NCBI RefSeq assembly: GCF_023078275.1
Contig: NC_062971.1
Span: 4,092,001-4,156,000, forward strand
Length of the DNA: 64,000 nt
Reading direction: 5' to 3'
DNA from: Leguminivora glycinivorella
Taxonomy: Eukaryota; Arthropoda; Insecta; Lepidoptera; Tortricidae
The notes under the pieces are model-generated. The model saw only the letters and a program-made list of their open reading frames with translations. It made no database searches and was not told the DNA's origin. Shown in pieces: positions 21,501 through 33,500 of this stretch (position 1 is its first letter; each line of letters opens with the position of its first letter). The position numbers and the translations under genes were made by a program.

Positions 21501-24500
21501 AACCGTCAAACAACTAAACCAAAGCCGCTGTTTTATTTCTTTATCATAAAATTAGAATTACGCCACACAAATTCTCGTCACATAGTCATAAAAACATTTA
21601 ATCCCCATGATAATTAACCCGCGCTAGAAGAACCGCGTACCATGCACGCTTTCCATAAACATGTACTACCGTATAATACTGTGGGGAAAGTACAAGCGCC
21701 TAGATAGTGAGCCAATTCCACACAAGGCCCCATTTTAGATAAGATTGCTACGCGAATTATGGGAATGAGCCGCTAATGGGTAAACAAGTAAGAAAATAGG
21801 AGAATCTGACCATAAGTAGCTAAGACAAACAAGTTTTCAAGTATATATTGGCCAGAATTAACTATGGACAGTTTAGCACACCAGTTTAGATAATCTTCCA
21901 AATATTTCAATTGATTAAATTAATAGCTACCTACCGTACAAACGGAAATGAAAAAAAAAATACAAAGAAAAACTTTTTTAACAAAAAATAAAACCGCCTT
22001 CAAAAATAAGCGCGTTACAAAACACGGAGAAACTAAAAAGCAAAAAATAATAAACCTTTGAATTCAGATTTCTTATCGTATTACAATAATCTAAACATCC
22101 AAATTATAAACAAATCAATTATTTTTGCAGTCGGTACCAGACCTGTTCGTCGCCTTGCTATTGCCTGTTTGCCCCACCCAACCATACGCAGGCTGGCACC
22201 GACTCCAAAAATAATTGATTTGTTTATAATTTGGATGTTTAGATTATTGCAATACGATAAGAAATCTGAATTCAAAGGTTTATTATTTTTTGCTTTTTAG
22301 TTTCTCCGTGTTTTGTAACGCGCTTATTTTTGAAGGCGGTTTTATTTTTTGTTAAAAAGTTTATTTATTTGTTGATTTTTAGTAGTTCCTATTGATATTA
22401 TATGTATCAGTCCGAATACATGTACACTAGTGAAAGAATTATCCTTTAACTCCTAACCATTGAGGAGTTGACCTTCCATCATCAGCTCAGCCACATAAAA
22501 TTATTACCATCAGGCGTAAATACTGGTTTACCTTTGAAAAATACACTAAAACATTACATGTGCCTATAACATTTGAAGAGTTCCCTCGATTTCTCCAGGA
22601 TCCCATCATCAGACCCTGACTTGGTGCCAATGGGACCATCTCGGGGTTATACCCGTTCGATCAAAAAAAAAATTTTGAAAATCGGTCCACAATTCTCGGA
22701 GATATCGAGGAACATACATACAAAAAAAAATAAAAAAAAAACATTCAGTCGAATTGAGAACCTCCTCCTTTTTTGAAGTCGGTTAAAAATACGACATAAC
22801 TCACAATTCTTTCAACCCCTTTATAATTTACGATATTTTTATGGACAAGGAAAATGGCGGCGAAGAAAGCAATTGTGGAAACATTAAAAAGGAAACTTAA
22901 TCTAATCTACTAGCTTTAAATCTGGTCATAAACACCGTGGTATCGCTTATCAGGCGTTGATAGCGCGCCCTTTCTCACTTCAGATAATAAAATCAAAGAA
23001 GCCGCTATAAGGACCTTTAAATGTAATGTTTTGTCGCTACTAACCGCTGTAACGCCGTGTCTTGCATGGGCGACGGTCGCGCGACCATCGCCGTCGCGTC
23101 TCATACTTCCATATCGATAAGGTTTGATTTCGTATGCGTCGCATCGCCGTCGCGCGACCATCGCGCGACCGTCGCCCACGCAAGCCTCGGCGTAATAATA
23201 TTGTTGAGACTCCAATTTTATAGGTCAATTTTTAAATGTTTATCGGCGATGATTGTATACATTTGTACCCGGAGAACATAAACATGTATTATTTAGTAGA
23301 AAAAAATATTCGAACCATAATGTGGTTGGTGATATTCCTTGGCTATATATATATCCATTATGTATTTGTAATTTAAACCTAAGTACATTAAAAAGATACC
23401 TAAGCATTATTAAGTCCCGGTTTAGTGTCTTCGTCGTCTGCTTAATTATATTGTCGCTTCCAAATACAAAATCCCATTTTTTTCGCTGGCCATAAGGAAG
23501 TTTGGACAAATATGTACAGATATACCGAACAAATTTCGTCCTTTTTTTGCATTCAGAGTAAATATTCTTACTTTATGAAGTTGCTTTTAAATCCTTACTT
23601 GCTTGGTAAACATGAAAAATGCTATATCCTGGACCTCTTTTACGAATATTCATATACTAGCAAAACAGTTTTCATGCATACCCTCTAAAACACCTCAAAT
23701 TAGGTGCACACAAGCGAAAATCCGGGCAAAAACGGCCCGTCTAAAATGTCCTTTATTTTAAAAGCTAAATTAAAAACTAATTTCATAATCACGGACGGTG
23801 ACCGCTAACGACTAGAACGAGTAAAAAAATACTCGGTGCCATCGACATCGTTTACGGCACGTGGTGCACTTGAATATTCAGATTGGCTCAACATAATAGA
23901 ATAGGGATGAAGTATTTCACGGGGAAAAAATACTTTGTATACATACTCGCTAAGTATTTTGCGATCTTCGCTTCGCGAGACTTCCGCTTGTAACTGACTC
24001 TCAGTTTTGAGAAATGAGCCATTGGCGGTCATCCACGAAATTCTATTTTATTTGAATATTTCTTTATTGATCTTTAGTGTAGGTTATGAAACATGGATAT
24101 CTCTGCAATTATTAGAAGCCTCTAAAGTTCAAATTTAATGATGCTATAAAATTGTATCTGTTCTTTGATATATTACGTCCTCACGAAATTTAGAAACGCC
24201 ATATTTGAAAAGGAATTTACATACGTGTGCGAGTTAGGTCAGAAATACATTTCTTCATCAAAGCGATTCGGTGAATTTATGAATTTCTTATGTGTTTAAC
24301 CAAATGTCTTGTCGGTTGGCATAACATCAATCGTTTATGAAAATGATGATTTGCATTTTCCGGACTAAATTACATGTCCGTTTCACTCTCTGAAATATTT
24401 TATTTTTATTTATTGTCACTTAGTAACTATCCTTACAGGTAAACCTAATGCTGTAATTTAAATAATCACCAGCAAACCTTATAACAATATAACGCCTTTT

Positions 24501-27500
24501 TATGAGATATGAGACAAACGAGCAGACAGATCGCCTGATGGTAGGCTATCACATCGCCTACAAGAATGGAAATATAACACGACATACGGTCAAAATCCAT
24601 TTTTTAGGAGCTATAGTAGCTAGCAAATTTAAGGCGTCTTACGCCAGTACAATCATAATACTTCGAATAACAGGTACTTGCTACTTGTTTATACTTCCCA
24701 CCGATACCCCTTGAGACTCGCCGGATAGCCAAAGGAAGTCCAACAAAAGGCTCCAGGGAAAAAAACTGAGTTCCGGTGTCAGACCCATGCGAGACATGAA
24801 TAGGTATGGAACTGCCTTGTTACGGCAAAGCGAACTTTATATATTTAACAATAAAAATAGTTAATGAACCAGACGGGTTAGATTGTTAAGTAGGGGATTA
24901 TAATGTTAATAATTTCTAGATACAGCGCTTCATGCATATGAACATATAGATCAAGTATTGCTTATTTAAAAGGGGAAGACGTGACCTACGATGGAGCTTG
25001 CCCAGATGTTGTCTATTAAATAAGCACAGTATAATAAAGAGTACTATCGTACAGGTATGGCAACTCCCCCTCCCCGCTGAAAGCGCCGCCCACTCCCTCT
25101 CGGTTACCTCACAGTTACCGCCTGTCAAAAACGAGAACAGTCAATCTGTCATATCTCACTCATACAATCATGATACGCGTTCACCTACAATATACTCTAA
25201 TAATCCGACATAAATGGGCACCGGAGATATTAGCAAACTAAAGTTTTAAGCTGACACACCGGTCCGGAGCTCAAGTAAGTTAGCTTCAAAAGAGCTAAGT
25301 TCATTCCAACTTAGTTTAGTTTTAGCTAAGTTTAGCTAAGTCCCATGAAGGCCGTGAAGGTCAACTAGTTTGTGCTTCGGAGAATTCTGGTGCTTTTATT
25401 AAACTAGTAAAGTAGGTAAATGTTACTGAGCTTATCATTTTCAAGTTTAATTATTTTGCTAAAGAAGTAAAGAAATAGAGGATGTTTATTTCACCTGCCT
25501 TAAAGTGAGTGAATATTGAGTTTTTAGCAATTTTTACTAAATGTTCATTAATAGGGAAAAATAGTGCATTGCGATATTTACGATACAACTGCAGAAAGGA
25601 AAAAAATTGAACTAGTTAGTGCCAATAAATTAAACTCGACACTTTAAGTTCTCAGGTTTTATACACATTTTTTAAAGACACTAGTTACGACCGCCCTCTT
25701 CGCACGTGTGTCGTACGACGTAGTTTAGTAGTAGTAGAAATATGCTTCTTTGAAGTTTCGACCTGCCAATAAATGTACTACTTTGCGAACTAGTGCGGGG
25801 AAAACACCATTTGTATCTTACTTTGGAGAGTAGGTAGGTACGTAATTTTTATTAGCGATTTTGGACTCGATTTCTGGTAAAATTTTCACTGTACATAAAT
25901 GATTGCGGATGACTAAAAAACAGCCCGTATAAAAAGCGCGTGCAAACAACACATTTAATAGGTAAAATTTAAGAATGTCACACAACTCCCAAAAATCAGT
26001 CGCAAGGTTGAACTCTCAATTATACTAATGAATGGCGGGGTTCCGTGAGTATAAGCTTCGTGATACAGTTACATTAATTATGGGGCACAATGGCCGTGCA
26101 AATTGTCCCCTGGGGGATCTGTGTAGCGGTCACAGGGCCCGTAGACAAGATGCCAATCGCTCGCGCTTTGTGGCGATCGAAGTCAGTCTATTTCTGCGCT
26201 CATCTGACGCGGCAACGTTCAGATTAAGAGGGTGAACCAGCGTTCAGTAACAGGCGCCTTGTGAGCGAGCTCCATCGTGTATCGCAAGCAACGTCTACGC
26301 CCATTTATGAAAAAAAAAACTCAACTGTCATTGTCGCTTTTATGAAACAGACTGAGAGACACTCCGTTGTCAGAATTATAGCTATTGGGAACTTGACTAG
26401 GCCGACAGGACCGTCTGTATATCAGGCTAAGTGCGTGATAGATATATTTTAACAGTTAAAAAATTGGACGTAGTATCCATTGGGACAATTTAGCAAGTAT
26501 CAAGTATCAAGTTGGGGGCAGCAATATTATAATACTTAATATGATGTTTAGCCAATATCAAAAATGTGCTCTGAGGCTCTAAAGCGTTGTAGGACTGTAG
26601 GTATAATATAAGCACAGTATAAGGGCGACCCAGTAGTGAATCTCCCGCGATCGGTGTTTGGCTCTCTCGCACCGCTCGCACGCACCGCGCGCGACCTTGG
26701 CAGCGCCTCGCTCGCTCCACATGTGTACTCTCTGCACCTCGCTCGCGCAGAGCGCTACTCAAGGACAAACCGCCCGACGCAAAATTTGTTAGAAGAATTA
26801 TTACTGTTTTATACTGTGGTATAAGGTATAAGCGATAACTCGTCTTTGCAAATAGCAATGAGGACTGATCGGTAAGTATTGAGAAAGTATCATTAAACAC
26901 GTTTCGAGATACATTGACGACCGGTCTGGCATAGTTAGTGACCCTGCCTGCTAAGCTGGTTGCCCTGGGTTCGAATCCCACATGTCATAAATATTCCTTA
27001 GACGTGTATATAAATATGTAGTGTAGATTATATAAGTGTGGTTCGTAAATACAAGTATGACTGCCAAATCTTGCACAGGTAGCCTAAAATACTGTAAAAT
27101 TGCCCGGAAAAACCTTTAGATAAATCGACAAGCGATATAAAGGTTTTTTTTTTATTTTTCCTGTTTTTATCTGTTGTTGTTCGTTAGCGGGAAATTTATA
27201 ATTGTTACCGGAAACCTGCCCGAAAAAAGTCCTTAGTTTTTGTTCTGTGGAATATCTCACGATTTTCGCTGGAAGCTCTTAATATCGTGAATAATTTGAC
27301 GTAACTTCTTGTCTTTGTAGGTACTCACGTTTGTATCACCACCGCTTTTCTTCCCATGGGTGGGTGTCGTAGAAGTCGATCGGATATGGGTTAAATGAAT
27401 GAATGATTTATTTGCATGTGAATATTGGGTTTACATTATTAGGTGTTAGGTACAATATTTTATATTCGAATCTCCAAGATTCTACCTATACAGGTGTACA

Positions 27501-30500
27501 TGCACTGTATATTGGCTTGGCTCGCTACTAATAGTAATAGAGTTTCACCATATAACAGAAAACTTACATATAAAGAGACTTATTATAAAATGTTACAATA
27601 TGAGGCTATAATACAATTATACATCAAAATTATTAACAAATTAGGGATAAACATGTCATAGAAATTACAAAACAATAAAAAAAGAATATATAGACTAATA
27701 ATTAAAAATGCGAAAATAATGTCATACACATAAAAATTTAAGTTAAAATTTAGATTGAAATTTATAATTTAAAAAGTCATTAATACTATAAAAACAACAC
27801 TTACATAACATTTCATAGAGTTTACGTTTGAATTCTTGAATTGGCAAGGTTTTTAGAGCTACAGGAATTTTGTTAAATATTCTAATGCACATAATGTATG
27901 CACTCTTTTTCCTGACTACTAAGCTATGTGGCGGTATTGGCATTTGATATTGTCTTAAGGGCCTATTGGAAAGATTCCCCTGTGAAGGAAAGAGTTCAGG
28001 ATTTAGTTTTACAAATATCGAGGCCTCATAAATGTAAAGGGAAGGCAGTGGAAGTATATTAAGTTTAGGGAACAGGGGTTGACAGGATTCCCTATAGCGG
28101 ACACCACATATAGCCCTAACACATTTTTTTTGTGCTATAAAAGCTTGATCAGCATGTACGGAATTTCCCCACATAATAATTCCATATCTTAACACAGATG
28201 CAATGTATCCGTGGTAAGCCATGAGTGCTGTTTTCATGGAAACTGTTTTTTTAAGTCGCCACAACACGAAACAGCGTAAATTGTGGCGTAGGCGAGAGGC
28301 TGGCAACCTGTCACTGCAATGTCACAATTTCGATTTGAGTGGCACTGAAACTTGAGTAGTTCATGTGCTCTGCCTACCCCTTTATGGGATACAGGCCGAC
28401 TGATAATAAGTGTTTTTGTTTCCTTAAAGCCTACTGTTCTTGTATCTTCTGCTACACCCTTCTGAACTTTGGATAGCATTTACGTGTTAGGCCTAACACG
28501 AGAATTGGAGGTTTCTATACAGGTAGTGCGTTAAGTTGAGCGTGACAGTTTTCAAAGGCCTTTGTCAAGCTTGCTCGTAACAGCACAGAATACATATTAC
28601 TACAAGTAGTAGCAGTATGGATGGTGTCATACATATTATATTTCCCTATGCGTGGTTATATCAACAATACTAGAAATTCACATTAAATGTACGTAATAAT
28701 TAATTTACCACGTCTACGTAAGTAAATCAATGTAATACCAATAATATAGTAATCTGGACCCGTAGCCGAATGGCATTTCTCCGACGCGAAACGAAAGCGA
28801 AACGCCGCTGGCTCTGTCGCGCCAATACGCAAGCACGATAGAGATAGATATCGCAGCGTTTCGTTTCGTGTTTCGTGAGCGTTTCGTGAGCGTTTGTGCC
28901 ATTCGGCTACGCACCCAGGCCCCGTAGCCGAATGGCATTTCTGCGACGCGAAACGAAATCGAAACGCCGCAGAAATGTAGTCTGGCTCTGTCGCGCTAAT
29001 ACGCAAGAGCGATAGAGATAGATAGCTAGAAAGCGTGAGCGTTTCGTGAGCGTGTGTGGATTCGGCTATGCACACAGAAGTCAACTTATTACTGCTCTGA
29101 GTTTAAGTAAAATTGCCCAATTATTACTGCTTTGCGTTTTAGTAAAATTGTACGAATTAGATTACATTATAAAGCGGCTTAATTTATGTTACCTACTTCG
29201 TATGTAAAATAAATAAAATAAATATTATAGGATATTCTTACACAGATTGACTGAGTCCCACGGTAAGCTCCAGAAAGCTTGTGTTGTGGGTATTTATATA
29301 GAAAAATACATATGTAAACGACCATTATGTACGTCTTATGTATGTACTTACAATAATAAATGTTTCTTTTAAGAAGTAGGTACTTATTCTTCCCGCACAC
29401 GAAATCAATGCTCGCGTCTTAAACACATTCCCGATAATTTTCTATTTGATGTTCCATTCCACACATCAAAGCCCCGGTTTAAACCCGCGTGCCATTTTCC
29501 AATTTATACCATAATTGTGTTCTGCGTCTTATCTCACGAAAATATGACGATCCAGCACAAAGGAGGGATTAATTTCATTTTTCCTGGTTTCACCATATTT
29601 ATGGCTAATAGGTTTGGAAGGGCACCTTTACAAGGAGGAAAGAGTTCTTAAAGAAAACAAGCTTAAATCATTTGAAATGTTAAAGCGTTATTCAATGTTA
29701 TTTTATATTGGGCCATCGATGCATTTAAACTATTTTAAACCATCAAAGTCCATAATTGTATCATAATTATTTTCCTATACCTACTTTGTTAATTGTATGT
29801 ATGTATGTATGTAAACACTTTATTGTACATAAGACAAGTTAGGACATAGAAATACAGTATAGTTATGGTGTACAAAGGCGAACTTATCCCTATAAGGGAT
29901 CTCTTCCAGTCAACCTTAATCTAGTCTTAATTATGACATATACTGAAAAATCGAAAGCATAAGTAGTTCTCCAAATATTTAGTAATTTGACAGACATACA
30001 GACGGACAGAGTCGCACCATGAATTTATTTTGTACCTTTCTGGTACGGAACCCTAAAAAGAACTTGTTAATGTTGGTGTATCTTTATACCTTTAGATAAT
30101 AATTCACGTAGCACAAATAGAAAAATTGATCTTTACAAAAAATACCACTTTCACAAGTTTAGTATCAGAAAACAAGCACGGAAAATGTTGATCCAATTAT
30201 GGATTAACAATGCCTCCATCTCTGTAACACGACAAATTAGAGGCCAAATCAGTAATTACAATGTAGAGGGAATCCAGTAATCAAGGCACATACATAATGA
30301 ACGCTATATTCCGATTACACGAGGCCTAGAGCGTATTACCACAATGCTTCACGCGCAAGTAGATTTCCGACATGAAACTAATAGAGAACGATTCTGTTGC
30401 ATTCGTTGTTATTTATTGTTATGACACGACTCAAGAGCATTCATAAATATCACGTTTTTTTAGGTATGAGAAACGTTGAACGCATACGCTCAGAGAGGAA

Positions 30501-33500
30501 ACACGACATGACTGCGTTTACCGCGTACCTATAACAATAGGCTACTTGCCTCCTAGTCAAATTAGCTTCTTTATAAGAACTGTCAAAACGAATTTGAACG
30601 ACTTGCTAATATGGAATTTATATGAAATTTAATTGAGTGACGTCACGGTCAACTCGGTTACTTTATATATTTCTACCTGACTTATTAAATAGAAATCAGA
30701 TTAAAAAATAGCTTCTGTCCATGTTTTTCTTATAATTATCTGATGCTTTATTTCGTGCATGGTAATATTTTATTTTAACTACAGTCAAGTTCCCTATTCT
30801 CGGTCATCGTTGTTGGTTCTCTGATTTTTAATAGGAATGCGACAAACGCATTACGTTTGACACTGCGTTTATCGCATAAAATAATCGCACGTACCTAAGT
30901 GCCTATTAACAAGACTTGTACTCTGGTACACGCGCTCAGTCAGTGAGAGCTTGCCACTGTCAAGTTTATATCGAAACAAGATTAAAACTGTACTAAATTT
31001 TAAATCAGAATTTGTCTTTTTTACAAAACAATATAGCATACGAGTGCCACTGCTATTTTCCAATATGCTCAGAGGATCAAAGCACAGGAAACATTTGGCC
31101 GATTTCCCCTACGAAAGCGTTTTTGTAAGAAAATAACTTGTTCTTCAGCAATTTTTGTTTGAAATTGGCGGTGCGAAATTGTGCGTGGATCGCTTTGTGT
31201 ACTTTGGTAAAATATGATAAGCAATAAGATGGGATTATTGATGCAAAATTTTCTTGTGGTTATGGAAAATTTGAATATTGAAGATTATATTCAATTTGGT
31301 TTGTTATTCTTTAATGTTTTGAAGCATAGGCTTTTTACGCATAAGTGGCTCCCCCGATGTTGCTTATGTCCATAGGCGGCGATGACTGCTTCCCATCAGA
31401 CGGCTCGTATGCTCGTTTGCTCCGATGTCATAAAAAAAAGAGTGATACCTATAGTGTACATTTTCAAGTGGACACTATGAGACAATTTCAAATTCCTTTG
31501 AGCAGAGCAGGCACTATGTAAATGGAACAGATTTTACGAACATGCCCTAAACTCAAACATTGCCGTGCTTAGACATAAATTGGGAATATTCCCCTTATGT
31601 GAACCTAAGCCCTAAACCCCCATACGTCCATTTTATCGCTTCCCGATTTATTTCAGTAATGCTACTATCAATTAGCCGTCAGCCTTAGGTATTCACAAAG
31701 GTTTTTTTACAACTTTGACTGAAAAAAACTGACATGTGACTACGCTTGGCTTTCATCGAACTTGAGGGCTAAATATACTAGCCACAGCGATCCATGCGGT
31801 ACTTTTTTAGGGTTCCGTAGTCAACTAGGAACCCTTATAGTTTCGCCATGTCTGTCTGTCCGTCCGTCCGTCCGTCCGTCCGTCCGTCCGTCCGTCCGTC
31901 CGTCCGTCCGTCCGTCCGCGGATAATCTCAGTAACCGTTAGCATTAGATAGGTAGCTGAAATTTGGTACCAATATGTATATCAATCACGCCAACAAAGTG
32001 CAAAAATAAAAAATGGAAAAAAATGTTTTATTAGGGTAAATAATCGCTCCTAAAGGAAAAAAAAGTGCGTCCCCCCCCTCTCTATAAATTGTTACCAAGC
32101 TTATCGTAAGTCCCATTCAATCATTAGCTTTTTAGGTCTCGATAGTTTTCTATCCATCAAATGGTTTGACGGCGCCACAAAACCTCTTTGTGACTAAACG
32201 TTTATACGACAAAAGGCCCAAAGGGTGTTATTGTTCACGTAATTATTATGGTGAAACGCTTTAATGCAAGTCATTATAGTGCGTGTACGAAAATTGACGG
32301 TAAGTATATGTTGGTGTTAAGTTGTTTGTGTTCGAAGTTTGTTGTGAGTTGTTCCTACTTAGCAACTATCAGTTTATGGAAATTCTTGAAGTGTTTACTA
32401 TCATTTATATATTGACACGGGTCTGAATTTGTTCTAGAGACCATGTTAAGTTAACAGCTATTTACGTTTTGAGACTAACCTCCAACGTTTCGAGGACGGC
32501 ATTGTCACGTCTCCTGACACGGCTGTTAGATGTTGATGTTAAATTCAGCCCGTCCTCCCTGAGACTATGAAGACAACCCGGTGCTAAAAACGTCGAAGGT
32601 TAGATTCAAAACGTAATTATTATATAAGTTAAGTGAAAAAAGCATCAAGTTTGAAAATAAAGTAGATATTTCTGCCACCATTTTTATTTTATTTTATTGG
32701 AAACATCAGGTAAAGCATTTGACCACAATCTCACCTGATGGAAAGTGCCGATGTAGTCTAGGATAGAGCATATTTATCCAAAAGATGTCTATTCACTCTT
32801 GATATATAAAGATTCAAGTTATAATCAGCTGGAAATGTTCATGAAGTGAGTTCCACTCCTTAGCTGTTTTCATGATAAAGATGAATGCAAATGGTTTAGT
32901 GCGAATCAGGTGGTAAAATGACGACATAAGGGTGAAACGCATGTCCACGACTGTTCCACGGTAACGGAAAGGACATGAGGGCTTAGATAGATTACATAAT
33001 CTAAGCCCCATGTCTTATCCCCATGTCCATTGTCCAATCCCAAAAGCGTACTTGCACTTGAAATGGCGGTTCCACTCGGAGACATAACCCGAAAAGATAA
33101 TCTCGCGTAAGCGTGCGTGTAAAATATCTCACAGCCGAGATATGCTAATGTTTTGATATTATTCAGTCAATGTAGATTATTCCGGGTTGTTTACATAACA
33201 ATTAAACCCATTACCAGTAGGGACGCGATAGTTTGAAGCAGACATAATAACAGAGGAAAGGAATATCTTCTTATACTTAACTTTCATATTGGCGATCAAA
33301 ACCCACCGTTGCTTATGAATTTATACCTAATCAACCTAGAAAATAATATTTTATTAATATAAAATACTAGCTTCATGTCTTCAATTACTGCTTTGCAAAG
33401 TTTGTCAAGTGATGATGTTTACGATGATTATCGTATCGATGTATATTGTATTGTGGAAATGAGAGCGTTAAGAAGCATGGCTGGTGTGAAGTTGAGTGAT

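Noticed and set aside
22058..22300. Paired opposite-strand open frames with near-identical peptides
   Set aside because: A symmetry effect of the inverted repeat.
26490..26981. 163-codon minus-strand open frame
   Set aside because: It runs across a SINE and a GC-rich repeat with no conserved motif.
28683..29084. 133-codon minus-strand open frame
   Set aside because: It is made of two tandem MITE copies; the internal peptide repeat follows the DNA repeat.
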